Source of the DNA: Bradyrhizobium daqingense | GTDB taxonomy: Bacteria; Pseudomonadota; Alphaproteobacteria; Rhizobiales; Xanthobacteraceae | DNA: 64,000 nt | Direction of reading: 5' to 3' | Assembly: GCF_021044685.1 (NCBI RefSeq) | Contig: NZ_CP088014.1 | Coordinates: forward strand, 5,504,001 to 5,568,000 | In this document: positions 34,795 to 43,736 of the stretch, piece after piece | Layout: every line of letters starts with the position of its first letter | How positions within the stretch are numbered: position 1 is the first letter of the stretch | The notes under the pieces: generated by a model | Databases searched by the model: none | What the model was told of the DNA's origin: nothing | What the model saw: only the letters and a program-made list of their open reading frames with translations | Translations under genes and position numbers: made by a program

Positions 34795-35421
34795 ATGACC
34801 TACCCCCTTCCTCCGCTCAACGCGCTCCGCGCCTTCGAAGCCGCCGCGCGCCATCTCAGCTTCAAGCTGGCTGCGCACGAGCTGCATGTGACGCCCGCTG
34901 CCGTGGGGCAGCAGGTGAAGGCGCTGGAGGCGCGTCTCGGCGTCCGGCTGTTCGATCGGCTGCATAAGCAGCTCATCCTCACCCCGGCAGGTCAGGCCTA
35001 TCTGCCCGGCATATCCGAAGGCTTTCGTCACATTGCCGAGGCGACCTCGCAATTGAAGCCGGCGGGTGCAGTGCTATTGCAATTGGGCGTCCATGGCAGC
35101 ATCGACCTGCGGCGCCTCGATCTCGCGGAGTTTCGTAGCGCGCATCCGGACATCGGCCTGCGGGTGCTGCAGCCCGCCGGCCTGCACGAGCTGGTCGAGG
35201 GCAAGGTCGACCTGCTGATCGCCCGCGGTCCCAGCCGTCATCCCGGCTATCGCTGCGACCGGATCGACGAGGCATCGGGCTTGGGCGACTGGCTGATCGC
35301 GCCCGAAGGCACGGCGGATTGTCCGGAGGTTGCGAGCTTTCGCGCGTGGCTGCGCGCCTTGCAGGCCGAGACGCCGCCCGCGAACCGGCGCCCGCGTCTG
35401 GTGGGCATCGGCGGACGTTGA
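34795..35421 (+). CDS. short LysR-family transcriptional regulator
   Basis: About 208 residues (34780 is an alternative start). The LysR helix-turn-helix is intact: LPPLNALRAFEAAARHLSFKLAAHELHVTPAAVGQQVKALEARLG, as in the GcvA group. The effector domain is abbreviated: after HPDIGLRVLQPAGLHELVEGKVDLLIARG the sequence goes almost directly to GDWLIAPEGTADCP and FRAWLRAL, which is the C-terminal end of normal members. About 80 residues of the middle are missing. It is divergent from the RidA/ATC hydrolase pair and probably controls it. Confidence 0.8.
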   Translation: MTYPLPPLNALRAFEAAARHLSFKLAAHELHVTPAAVGQQVKALEARLGVRLFDRLHKQLILTPAGQAYLPGISEGFRHIAEATSQLKPAGAVLLQLGVHGSIDLRRLDLAEFRSAHPDIGLRVLQPAGLHELVEGKVDLLIARGPSRHPGYRCDRIDEASGLGDWLIAPEGTADCPEVASFRAWLRALQAETPPANRRPRLVGIGGR

Positions 35422-35543
35422 GGCCATCCTCGGCCGCTGGCCGCTGCCAGCCCGCAATCTACGATCGGGAACGGTGAACGTCTTTCGCGACTGACGCGAC
35501 CAAGATCAGGATCATTACCTGAGCAGCAGGGATTGCGAACCAT

Positions 35544-36425
35544 ATGAAGCGTCGAACGCTAGGTGCCTTGCTTGCCAGCAGCCTGCTCGCCGCGACGGCC
35601 GCGATGGCGATCCCGGTCACGCCGGACCCTGCCCGCGACAGCTCGGCGGATACCATTCAATTCGGCTGGCATCGCACCTCGGGGGCAAACGAGTATATCG
35701 ATCAAACCTGGTGGGCGGTCAGGGACCGTTGCACCCCAGGCCATCTCGGTGAGCGCCTGCTCTGCGACGCGGTCGCATTCCTGGCACGGGCAGCCACCCG
35801 GACGTTCGAAGCGAAGATGTCCGACGAGGCCGGCCTCGTGCTGCCCGCGGGCTGGGGATTGATGACCGCGAAGAACTCGCCCTTCATCCGGTCGGCGCAT
35901 GTGGAGACGCCGCGCGATCTCGCGGCGGTGCTCGCCTTCTATCGCGCCGCACTCCGAGCGCGAGGCTGGACGGAGATCGAGGGCGCGGAGGTCACACCTG
36001 AAAGCGCCGCGATCCGCTTCACGACCAGCGAGGGACCGGCGTCGCTTCGGCTCAGCCGCCAGGACGGCAAGACCATCGCGGATCTTTCTCTGCGCAAGCC
36101 GGCGGTCGCGTCGGCTGGCATCCTGCCGAAACCTGGGCAAGCGAGGTTGCTGCTCGGCAACAAGACGGATGAAGCGGCGGTCATCACCGTCAACGAGCGC
36201 ACCATCCCGCTGGCGGCCCACGCCGGAGAAACGCTGGCCTACTCCGGCAACGTTGCGGACGAATTGCCGGACGACCTGAAGATCGACCTGCCGCCGGGCA
36301 AGTACAAGCTCAGCGTCAAGGTGGATGGTCACGCGCAAGTCCGGCAGTTCGAGGTCGCGTTCAATGAGACCTGGGGCTTTCTGGTCGGGCCGGATGGCGC
36401 CTTGCTGCCGATCCGGCTTTATTGA
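35544..36425 (+). CDS. exported protein of unknown function
   Basis: 293 residues. Signal peptide MKRRTLGALLASSLLAATAAMA. The mature part has no family I recognise: an N-terminal Trp/His-containing region (QFGWHRTSGANEYIDQTWWAVRDRC), a middle ~110 residues and a C-terminal beta-rich half with PGKYKLSVKVDGHAQVRQFEV, which looks like an immunoglobulin-like fold. Single gene between noncoding gaps, convergent with mtnK with only 10 nt between the stops. Confidence 0.6.
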   Translation: MKRRTLGALLASSLLAATAAMAIPVTPDPARDSSADTIQFGWHRTSGANEYIDQTWWAVRDRCTPGHLGERLLCDAVAFLARAATRTFEAKMSDEAGLVLPAGWGLMTAKNSPFIRSAHVETPRDLAAVLAFYRAALRARGWTEIEGAEVTPESAAIRFTTSEGPASLRLSRQDGKTIADLSLRKPAVASAGILPKPGQARLLLGNKTDEAAVITVNERTIPLAAHAGETLAYSGNVADELPDDLKIDLPPGKYKLSVKVDGHAQVRQFEVAFNETWGFLVGPDGALLPIRLY

Positions 36426-36435
36426 GATCGCTCTG

Positions 36436-37725
36436 TCAGCCCGGTAGTTCCGGCATCCAGTCCCTCAGCTTTCGCGCAGCGCCGGTGACGTCTGCGATGG
36501 CCGGAAATGCGGCCGCCTCGACCATCATTGCGCGTGCGAGCCGCACGGCGCGGGCTTCGCTGATCGCTCGCCTGCGCGGATCCTCGATCAGCTCGAAGTC
36601 GATGTTGTGAGCGAGGCCGAAGATGCGGCGGATGGTTTTTGCGGCGGTGAAGCCGATCGCATCAGTGAACAGGCGCTGCATGTAGGCCTGCCGCTCGGCT
36701 TCCAGGCGCGCAGCCCCTTTCTCGCCGGCGAAGAGCGAGACCGGATAGGCATCGCCTTCCGCACCGGCGCCCCAGAGATCGAGGAATTTGCGGGCGAACT
36801 CATTCCAGACCCTTTCGACGGTCTCCAGAATCCAACCCTCGAAGGCCGCCCGCTCGCCCGCTTTGCGCTCGTGGCCGGGGGAGGCGAAATAGGCCATCAG
36901 GAGATTGGCCAGCACGGCGCCGACGTCGAAGCCCATCGGGCCGTAGAATGCGAATTCGGGGTCGATCACCCGCGTCTGGCTCTCCGTCACCATGATCGAG
37001 CCGGTGTGGAGGTCGCCATGGAGCAGCGCCTCCGGGCTTGCCATGAACTTGAGCTTCAGGCGGGAGATCGCGACGTGCAGGTCCATGTCGTCGCGCAGCT
37101 CCGCGGCCAAGCCGTCGAGATAGGGCGCGGTCCAACGGTTCTGTTCGGCGATGCGGTAGGGATCGGTGAAGATCAGATCTTCGGTGACCTTGCAGAGCGC
37201 ATGGTTGCCGGCAAACGCCGCGATGCCCTCCTTCTTCTCGGCCGCGGACAGCGCGAGGTCGGAGGTGAAGAACAGCGTCTGCGCCATGAAGGTGGTGATG
37301 TCGTCCACAAAGCCAGGATATTGCGTTGCCGCAACCAGTCCCTTGCGCATGATGATGTGGGGTTCGAGCAGCTCCATCACCGTCAGCGCCAACGGCTTAT
37401 TGTGATGCAGCAGCGCCGGCACGAGGCCGGGTGCGAGTTCGGCCTGCTTCGACAGCGCCAGATATTCGTAATGGGCTCGCGACAGCGGCAGCGGCCAGCT
37501 CTCGCCGACCAGGCGGACATAGGGCAGCGCCTGCTTCACGGCGATGCCGCCCTTCGTGCCCTTGACGATGAAGACGAGGTTGAGATTGCCGTCGCCGACC
37601 TCGGTGATCGCCCAGGATGCCGGCCCGCCGCCAAGGAGCGCGGCGATATCGGGCACGCCTGCGAGATAGTCCCGCAAGTCCGCCTCATGCAAAATCCGGT
37701 AGTCCCCTGCCCGGTCCCCGCTCAT
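36436..37725 (-). CDS. mtnK: 5-methylthioribose kinase
   Basis: 429 residues, the normal length. Kinase of the aminoglycoside phosphotransferase fold: nucleotide loop region ITEVGDGNLNLVFIVKG, catalytic LLHGDLHTGSIM with the HGD aspartate, and metal-binding IDPEFAFYGPMGFDVG. It phosphorylates 5-methylthioribose in methionine salvage. The next salvage gene (mtnA) is not in the window. Convergent with the exported unknown protein and divergent from the DUF937 gene. Confidence 0.93.
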   Translation of the reverse strand: MSGDRAGDYRILHEADLRDYLAGVPDIAALLGGGPASWAITEVGDGNLNLVFIVKGTKGGIAVKQALPYVRLVGESWPLPLSRAHYEYLALSKQAELAPGLVPALLHHNKPLALTVMELLEPHIIMRKGLVAATQYPGFVDDITTFMAQTLFFTSDLALSAAEKKEGIAAFAGNHALCKVTEDLIFTDPYRIAEQNRWTAPYLDGLAAELRDDMDLHVAISRLKLKFMASPEALLHGDLHTGSIMVTESQTRVIDPEFAFYGPMGFDVGAVLANLLMAYFASPGHERKAGERAAFEGWILETVERVWNEFARKFLDLWGAGAEGDAYPVSLFAGEKGAARLEAERQAYMQRLFTDAIGFTAAKTIRRIFGLAHNIDFELIEDPRRRAISEARAVRLARAMMVEAAAFPAIADVTGAARKLRDWMPELPG

Positions 37726-37756
37726 GACGATCCCATCCCATGTCTGGGCCGGATCG

Positions 37757-37850
37757 TTACTCCCACTGCTGGGAAGCTGGAGCCGATCCCGGCCATTCTT
37801 TCGATGGGATCGTAATCACACTGCGCGCTGTCCGCTACCCGGTGCTTGGT
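37757..37850 (-). pseudogene. frameshifted fragment of a paralogue of the gene at 38717
   Basis: On the minus strand this segment reads VADSAQCDYDPIERMAGIGSSF, matching the C-terminus VADSVYCDYDPIKRKAEIGSSF of the hypothetical gene at 38717-39064, with about 75 percent nucleotide identity over about 90 nt and one single-base indel. It has no start and lies between divergent genes. I read it as a leftover of a duplicate. Confidence 0.7.
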
Positions 37851-37955
37851 GGCGACCAAACTGGGACGCTTGGTCGCGAGCGCTCGATCTGCCGGCTAGG
37901 AACACAAGCGGGCCGAGACGGTTTTGCCTTCCTGACCGTTTTGAAGGAGCTGCCG

Positions 37956-38405
37956 ATGAGCCGCGGAATGCCATCCATGACTGCACTTCTGGCGATGCTG
38001 GCCATCGCCGGATATCAGAACCGCGACAAACTGGCGGAGCTGCTGAAAGGCGCCGGCGGCGGCTCTTCCGCGGGGGGCCAGCAGCCGCTCGGTGGCATGC
38101 TGGGCAATCTCGGCGGCATGCTCGGCGCGGGCGGAATCGGGGGCCTGCTCAATGGCGGAATTGGCGAGCTCCTGGAACGGTTTAACCAGAATGGGCAGGG
38201 CGAGATCGCCGATTCATGGGTGAAGCCCGGCCCGAACAAGGAGATCTCCTCGCCGGAGCTCAAGCAAGCCATCGGCAGCGACGTCCTGGAGAAGCTCGCG
38301 CAGCAGACCGGGCTTTCTCAAGACGAGATCATCACACGACTATCCCGCGAGCTTCCGACCGCCATCGACAAATACACGCCGGATGGACGTTTGCCCGACG
38401 CGTAG
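37956..38405 (+). CDS. DUF937/YidB-type protein
   Basis: 149 residues, starting MSRGMPSMTALLAM with AAGGAG 7-12 nt upstream. Central Gly/Met-rich low-complexity stretch (GGMLGNLGGMLGAGGIGGLL), then the conserved C-terminal half (NGQGEIADSWVKPGPNKEISSPELKQAIG, LAQQTGLSQDEIITRLSRELP) of the YidB/DUF937 family. Function unknown. Followed by the GlsB-like gene at 32 nt and likely co-transcribed. Confidence 0.85.
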   Translation: MSRGMPSMTALLAMLAIAGYQNRDKLAELLKGAGGGSSAGGQQPLGGMLGNLGGMLGAGGIGGLLNGGIGELLERFNQNGQGEIADSWVKPGPNKEISSPELKQAIGSDVLEKLAQQTGLSQDEIITRLSRELPTAIDKYTPDGRLPDA

Positions 38406-38437
38406 CTGCAACGGCTCCACTCAGAAGAGGAGTACAC

Positions 38438-38701
38438 ATGAGCCTTCTTTGGACCATCATCATTGGCTTCATCGCCGGCGTGATCGCCAAGTTCATCATG
38501 CCCGGCGACAATGAACCGTCCGGCTTCATTCTGACGACCATCCTCGGCATCGTCGGAGCCTTCGTGGCCTCCTATCTCGGCCAGGCGCTGGGCTGGTATC
38601 GCCCTGGCGAAGGGGCGGGCCTGATCGGTGCCGTGGTCGGCGCGATCATCGTGCTGTTCGTCTACGGTCTTATCGCCGGCCGGCAACGCCGGGCGATCTA
38701 G
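38438..38701 (+). CDS. GlsB/YeaQ/YmgE family membrane protein
   Basis: 87 residues, three predicted spans. The Gly-rich pattern (IIIGFIAGVIAKFIMPGD, TTILGIVGAFVASYLGQALG, GAVVGAIIVLFVYGLIAG) is that of the transglycosylase-associated GlsB/YeaQ/YmgE family, stress-related inner-membrane proteins of unknown mechanism. AGAAGAGGAG precedes the ATG. Confidence 0.9.
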   Translation: MSLLWTIIIGFIAGVIAKFIMPGDNEPSGFILTTILGIVGAFVASYLGQALGWYRPGEGAGLIGAVVGAIIVLFVYGLIAGRQRRAI

Positions 38702-38716
38702 ATCCGGGGCGGATCG

Positions 38717-39064
38717 TCACTCCCGCTCGAGGAAGCTCGAGCCGATTTCGGCCTTTCTCTTGATCGGGTCGTAATCGCAATAGACGCTGTCCGCCACCAG
38801 CGTGTAGCTGGCGTAGACGCTGTATTTGTCCGTCTTGACCGAGTTCAGCCCGATCACCGAGGTGCTCTTGCCGCCGTTCCATTTGAACGGCGTCGAGCTC
38901 TTGGCCTGCTCGCAGGCCATCACGGCCTCGTTGAAGACATAGCCCTCGACGAAGGCCTTCAGAGTGCGCACCTGCACCGCCATCTTCCATTCGACATAGC
39001 CGATGACGCCTAGGCCGGCGACGATCAGCACCAGAAGCGCAATGACGATCCGCTGAAAAGTCAT
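38717..39064 (-). CDS. small single-span membrane protein of unknown function
   Basis: 115 residues. Starts MTFQRIVIALLVLIVAGLGVIG, one N-terminal span, then a soluble domain (FNEAVMACEQAKSSTPFKWNGG, TLVADSVYCDYDPIKRKAEIG) with two cysteines and a conserved C-terminus. No family recognised. A shorter degenerate copy of its 3' end lies at 37757-37850. It is the last gene of the long minus-strand series that begins with nuoA, 33 nt after the DUF1467 gene. Confidence 0.6.
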   Translation of the reverse strand: MTFQRIVIALLVLIVAGLGVIGYVEWKMAVQVRTLKAFVEGYVFNEAVMACEQAKSSTPFKWNGGKSTSVIGLNSVKTDKYSVYASYTLVADSVYCDYDPIKRKAEIGSSFLERE

Positions 39065-39097
39065 TCGGTCCCCCAAAACAATGGTCTGCAAAAACGT

Positions 39098-39373
39098 TTA
39101 GAACGGCATTCCCATCATCTTCGACAGGCGCTCGATCGAGAGATAGCCGGCGTGGTAGGCGGCTAGGCCGATTCCGAAGACGATGGCCGAGAGGATCGTC
39201 GTCCAGATCAGCTTGCGTCCCATGCGGGTCAGGATCGGTGCACCGGGGTCGGTGCCGGGCGCGCCGACGCCGTCCTCGTGCTGGCTGCGCACGCCGAACG
39301 GCAGCGTCACGAACAGCATGACCCACCACAGCACGAAATAGATCGCGAGCCAGGTTGAAATCTGGATGGCCAT
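39098..39373 (-). CDS. DUF1467 family membrane protein
   Basis: 91 residues with two membrane spans (TWLAIYFVLWWVMLFVTLPFGVR; WTTILSAIVFGIGLAAYHAGY). The block LPFGVRSQ with following Asp/Gly is the DUF1467 signature; the gene is conserved next to mce and rnj in Rhizobiales. Function unknown. Starts 9 nt after the mce stop. Confidence 0.88.
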   Translation of the reverse strand: MAIQISTWLAIYFVLWWVMLFVTLPFGVRSQHEDGVGAPGTDPGAPILTRMGRKLIWTTILSAIVFGIGLAAYHAGYLSIERLSKMMGMPF

Positions 39374-39382
39374 GCCGCGGCC

Positions 39383-39787
39383 TTATGCCTGCTCGATCTC
39401 GACGAGGGCGCCGGAAAAATCCTTGGGGTGCAGGAAAAGCACCGGCTTGCCATGGGCGCCGATCTTCGGCACGCCGTCGCCGAGCACCCGCGCGCCCTCC
39501 TTCACCAGGGTGTCGCGCGAGACGATGATGTCGACGACCTCGTAACAGACATGGTGGATGCCGCCGTCGGCATTGCGCTCCAGGAATTTCGCAATCGGGG
39601 ACGCCTCGCCGAGCGGCTCGATGAACTCGATCTTGGTGTTGGGCAGGGTCGCGAACACGGTGGTGACGCCGTGCTCGGGCAGCGGTACGGCTTCCGAGAT
39701 CTGCGCGCCGAACGCCGCGCCGTAGATCCTGGCCGCCTTGACGGCGTCCTTGGTCGCAATCGCAACGTGGTTGAGCCGGCCCAGCAT
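39383..39787 (-). CDS. mce: methylmalonyl-CoA epimerase
   Basis: 134 residues of the glyoxalase/vicinal oxygen chelate fold: LGRLNHVAIATKD, EFIEPLG and GGIHHVCYEV give the His/Glu metal ligands. It epimerises (R)- and (S)-methylmalonyl-CoA in propionate metabolism. 12 nt downstream of the rnj stop, so it is read from the same message. Confidence 0.92.
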   Translation of the reverse strand: MLGRLNHVAIATKDAVKAARIYGAAFGAQISEAVPLPEHGVTTVFATLPNTKIEFIEPLGEASPIAKFLERNADGGIHHVCYEVVDIIVSRDTLVKEGARVLGDGVPKIGAHGKPVLFLHPKDFSGALVEIEQA

Positions 39788-39799
39788 GTTCCTCTCCCC

Positions 39800-41470
39800 T
39801 TACACTGTCAGCACATGTACCAGACAGGGGGGCTTTTTACCCCAATGTTCGTTGATGACGGCACGGACAGCGCGTCGCACCGACTCCGCCAGTGCGTCCG
39901 GATCGCGGCGGCGCGGGCGCGGCAGGCCTTCGATGGTCGAGACCACGGCGTCGAAGACGATGTCGTCGAAGGCCTCGCCCGCCCTGTTCTTCTCGGGGAT
40001 GCCGACGAGATCGACCTCGGGATCATCGGCAAGCTCGCCCTGCTCCGTCATGGCGACGGCCACGAAGGCGCAGCCGGAAAAGGCCATGCGGCGGCGCTCG
40101 ACCACTGCGCGGGATTTGGAGTCCTCCAGGATCGTGCCGTCCTTGTAGAGACGGCCCGACGGCACCTCGCCGACGATGCCGGGATCGCCGGGTCCGAGCC
40201 TGACGAGGTCGCCGTTGCGGCAGACCAGCACGCGCGGCACGCCGGCGGCGCGCGCGAGCTTGGCGTGCTCATTCAAGTGCAGCGCCTCGCCGTGGACCGG
40301 GATCAGGAGCTGGGGCTTCACCCAGGAGATCATATCGCGCAGCTCGTCGCGGCGGGGATGGCCGGAGACGTGGACCAGCGCGTCGCGGTCGGTGATCACC
40401 TCGACGCCCTGGAGCACCAGATTGTTGATGATCGAGCCGACGGCCTTCTCGTTGCCGGGAATGGTACGCGAGGAGAAGATGACGCTGTCGCCGCGATTGA
40501 GCGTGATCTCGGGATGATCGTCATTGGCGATCCGCGCCAGCGCGGCGCGCGGCTCGCCCTGGCTGCCGGTGCAAAGCGCCAGGACCTTGTCCTGGGGCAG
40601 ATGGCCGTAGACCTCGGGCGAGCGGAAGTTCTGCACGCCGTCGAGATAACCGGTCTCGCGCGCGACCTGCACCACGCGCTCCATGGCGCGGCCGACCACG
40701 ACGACCTCGCGATCGGCGGCCTTCGCAGCCTCGGCCACAGCTTTGACGCGGGCGACATTGGAGGCGAACGTCGTCACCGCGACGCGGCCCTTGGCGGCCT
40801 TGACGAGATCGATGATGGTCCGGGCAACCTCGGCCTCCGACGGCGAGCGGCCGTCGCGCACCGCGTTGGTGGAATCGCCGATCAAGGCGAGCACGCCCTC
40901 CTCGCCGAGCTCGCGCAGCCGCTTCTCATCGGTCGGCGCGCCCAGCGTCGGGGTCGGATCGATCTTCCAGTCGCCGGTGTGCAGCACGGTGCCGGCCTCG
41001 GTGCGGATCGCAAGCGCGTGCGCTTCGGGAATGGAGTGCGCAACCGGGATGAACTCGACGTTGAACGGGCCGACATCGACGCGGCCACCGGACGGGACCA
41101 CGGTCACGGGAATGTCGGGCGCATTGCGCTCGGCGGCGCATTTGGCCTCGAACAGCGCTGCGCTGAACTTCGTCGCATAGATCGGACATTTCAGCTTCGG
41201 CCAGAGATCGATGATCGCGCCGAAATGGTCCTCGTGGGCGTGGGTGAGCACCAGGCCCATCAGGCTCTTGCGTTCCTTCTCCAGGAAGGAGATGTCCGGC
41301 ATGATCAGATCGATGCCGGGCAGATGCTCCTCGTCGCCGAAGGAGACGCCGAGATCGACCGCGAGCCAGGCGCGCTGCTGGCGGTTGCCGAGACCGTAGA
41401 TCGACAGATTCATGCCGATCTCGCCGACGCCGCCGAGCGGCGCAAACACCAATTCGTCGGGCTTCGCCAT
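39800..41470 (-). CDS. rnj: ribonuclease J
   Basis: About 556 residues. Metallo-beta-lactamase domain with the HxHxDH motif (LTHAHEDHFGAI), a beta-CASP insertion (ALCTGSQGEPRAALARIAN) and a C-terminal domain. 5'-to-3' exonuclease and endonuclease for RNA maturation and decay. The frame is open upstream, but the ATG at 41470 overlaps the birA stop by one base (TGATG). Confidence 0.95.
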   Translation of the reverse strand: MAKPDELVFAPLGGVGEIGMNLSIYGLGNRQQRAWLAVDLGVSFGDEEHLPGIDLIMPDISFLEKERKSLMGLVLTHAHEDHFGAIIDLWPKLKCPIYATKFSAALFEAKCAAERNAPDIPVTVVPSGGRVDVGPFNVEFIPVAHSIPEAHALAIRTEAGTVLHTGDWKIDPTPTLGAPTDEKRLRELGEEGVLALIGDSTNAVRDGRSPSEAEVARTIIDLVKAAKGRVAVTTFASNVARVKAVAEAAKAADREVVVVGRAMERVVQVARETGYLDGVQNFRSPEVYGHLPQDKVLALCTGSQGEPRAALARIANDDHPEITLNRGDSVIFSSRTIPGNEKAVGSIINNLVLQGVEVITDRDALVHVSGHPRRDELRDMISWVKPQLLIPVHGEALHLNEHAKLARAAGVPRVLVCRNGDLVRLGPGDPGIVGEVPSGRLYKDGTILEDSKSRAVVERRRMAFSGCAFVAVAMTEQGELADDPEVDLVGIPEKNRAGEAFDDIVFDAVVSTIEGLPRPRRRDPDALAESVRRAVRAVINEHWGKKPPCLVHVLTV

Positions 41471-42276
41471 CACGCAGCTCCCACGGAGCGGACCGGGCCA
41501 AAGAACACCTCGCCCGCCGCCACCGGCACAAGCCGGCCTTCCGCAGTGCGTACGATCAGGCAGCCGGTGTCGTCGATGGTGTCGAAAATGCCTTCCAGTG
41601 TCATCGTTCCCGTCTGGATAGCGACCCGCTCCCCGACCCCGGCGGCGCGTTCGAGCCAGAGCTTGCGGATCTCGGCAAAGCCGCGGCCATTGTCCCAGAT
41701 GCCGCGGAACTCGACCCAGGCATCGGAGAGCGCCGAGAACAGCTCCTCCGCGCTGATCTGGACGCCGAGGGCGGCGAGCGACACCGCGGGCGTCGGCGTG
41801 CCCTCCGGCGCGGCCACGACATTGGTGCCCATGCCGGCGACGACGGCGAGCCTGTCGCCGATCGCCTCGGCTTCGAGCGCGATGCCGACCAGCTTCTTGC
41901 CCCCGGCGAGCACGTCGTTCGGCCATTTCAGGGCGTAGCGGGGGCGGCCCTCGCCGAGGCGCAGCACGGCCTCGAGGCTCACCTTCTCCAGCGCCGCCTC
42001 CTGCGCCAGCCCGGCGGCAAAGCCGAGCGTCGCGGCGACGGCGGGCGCAACGTCCATGACTTCGAGGATGCTGGCGGCGAGATTGCCCTTGGGCGCGATC
42101 CAGGCGCGCTGGCGGCGGCCGCGGCCCGCGGTCTGCTCGGACGTGACGAACCACATCGGACCGCGTTCGCCGGCCCGGGCGTGCTCGATCGCGTCGGTAT
42201 TGGTCGAGCCGGTCCGTTCGAAAGCCGCGAGCTTGTAGCCCGCGGCTTGTGCACGAGGACCGAGCGCGAACCCCAT
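41470..42276 (-). CDS. birA: biotin--[acetyl-CoA-carboxylase] ligase
   Basis: 268 residues. Ligase domain without the DNA-binding domain of E. coli BirA: biotin/AMP loop EQTAGRGRRQRAW, KWPNDVLAGGKKLVGI, and a C-terminal SH3-like domain. It attaches biotin to carboxylase carrier proteins. One nucleotide separates it from nuoN, and its stop overlaps the rnj start. Confidence 0.93.
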   Translation of the reverse strand: MGFALGPRAQAAGYKLAAFERTGSTNTDAIEHARAGERGPMWFVTSEQTAGRGRRQRAWIAPKGNLAASILEVMDVAPAVAATLGFAAGLAQEAALEKVSLEAVLRLGEGRPRYALKWPNDVLAGGKKLVGIALEAEAIGDRLAVVAGMGTNVVAAPEGTPTPAVSLAALGVQISAEELFSALSDAWVEFRGIWDNGRGFAEIRKLWLERAAGVGERVAIQTGTMTLEGIFDTIDDTGCLIVRTAEGRLVPVAAGEVFFGPVRSVGAA

Positions 42277-42277
42277 C

Positions 42278-43714
42278 CTAGAACAACGACTTTGCCGCGG
42301 CGGAGGCGATGCTCACCACGGGACCCGCAAACAGCGCGAACAGCAGGTTGAACAGGCCAGCAACCGCCAGCACCGTGCGCACCTCGATGCGGACAGGGTC
42401 GACCTGGCCGGCCGGCTCGTCGAAATACATCGTCTTGACGATGGCGAGATAATAGTAGGCGCCAACCACGCTGGTCAGCACGCCGATCACGGCGAGCGTG
42501 AACAGGTTGGCCTTGATGGCGGCGACGAAGACGTACCATTTGGCGAAGAAGCCGGCGAGCGGCGGGATGCCGGCAAGCGAGAACAGCAGCATCGCGAACA
42601 TGAAGGCGAGCAGCGGATTGGTCCGCGACAGGCCGGCGAAATCGCTGATCTGCTCCACGGCCTGGCCGTTGCGCTTCATGGCGAGGATGATCGAGAACGA
42701 GCCGAGCGTCATCGCGACATAGATCACGATGTACATCAGGACGCCCTGCGCGCCCTCGACCGTGCCGGAGGCGAGGCCGACCAGCGCGAAGCCCATGTGG
42801 CCGATCGAGGAATAGGCCATCAGGCGCTTGATGTTGGTCTGGCCGATCGCGGCGAAGGAGCCGAGCGCCATCGAGGCGATCGCGACGAACACCAGGATCT
42901 GCTGCCACTGCGAGACGATGCCGGGGAATGCGGTCAGCGTGACGCGGGTGAAGACGGCGAGCGCGGCCACCTTCGGCGCCGAGGCGAAGAAGGCGGTGAC
43001 CGGCGTCGGCGCGCCCTCATAGACGTCCGGCGTCCACATGTGGAACGGCACGGCCGAGACCTTGAAGCAGAGGCCCGCGAGCAGGAAGACCAGGCCGAAG
43101 ACCAGGCCGACATTGGAGATGGTCGCCGCTGAGGCGATGCCGGTGAAGCTGACCGTGCCGGTGAAGCCATAAACCAGCGAGGAGCCGTACAGCAGCATGC
43201 CCGAGGACAGCGCGCCGAGCACGAAATACTTCAGGCCGGCTTCGGTCGACTTGGCGTTGTCGCGGTTCGAGGCGGCCACGACGTAGAGCGCGAGCGACAT
43301 CAGTTCGAGGCCGAGATAGAGCGAGATCAGGTCGCCGGCCGAGATCAGCACCATCATGCCGAGGGTCGAGAGCAGCACCAGGATGGCGTATTCGAAGATG
43401 CGGCGCGAGGGATCCGACAGGAATTCGGTCGACAGCACCAGCGTCACCGCCGAGCCGATCAGGGCCAGGATCTTCATGAAGCGGGCGAAGTCGTCGACGA
43501 TGAAGCTGCCGCCGAAGGTCACCTGCTTGCCCGCGGGCTGCATGTAGACGAGTGCGCCGACCACGATCAGCAGCACCACCGCCAGCGAGGTGACGGTCTT
43601 GGTCGTCTCCTGCCCGCGATAGGCGCCTAGCATCAGGAGCGCCATGGCGCCGACCGCGAGCACGAGCTCGGGCAGCACCGGCGCCAATTGATATCCTGCA
43701 GTCTCAAAGCTCAT
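42278..43714 (-). CDS. nuoN: NADH-quinone oxidoreductase subunit N
   Basis: 478 residues, about 14 membrane spans. Antiporter-like Mrp family subunit; visible blocks are LLLSTLGMMVLISAGDLISLYLGLELMSLALYV, AVPFHMWTPDVYEGAPTPV (broken-helix loop) and MAYSSIGHMGFALVG. One of the proton-pumping subunits of complex I. Follows nuoM by 22 nt. Confidence 0.95.
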   Translation of the reverse strand: MSFETAGYQLAPVLPELVLAVGAMALLMLGAYRGQETTKTVTSLAVVLLIVVGALVYMQPAGKQVTFGGSFIVDDFARFMKILALIGSAVTLVLSTEFLSDPSRRIFEYAILVLLSTLGMMVLISAGDLISLYLGLELMSLALYVVAASNRDNAKSTEAGLKYFVLGALSSGMLLYGSSLVYGFTGTVSFTGIASAATISNVGLVFGLVFLLAGLCFKVSAVPFHMWTPDVYEGAPTPVTAFFASAPKVAALAVFTRVTLTAFPGIVSQWQQILVFVAIASMALGSFAAIGQTNIKRLMAYSSIGHMGFALVGLASGTVEGAQGVLMYIVIYVAMTLGSFSIILAMKRNGQAVEQISDFAGLSRTNPLLAFMFAMLLFSLAGIPPLAGFFAKWYVFVAAIKANLFTLAVIGVLTSVVGAYYYLAIVKTMYFDEPAGQVDPVRIEVRTVLAVAGLFNLLFALFAGPVVSIASAAAKSLF

Positions 43715-43736
43715 GGCGATATCCTGACCTGCCCGC

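Noticed and set aside
39428..41938. 836-codon plus-strand frame over rnj and birA
   Set aside because: It is the antisense frame of two well-supported genes, and its low-complexity Arg/Asp composition fits a shadow.
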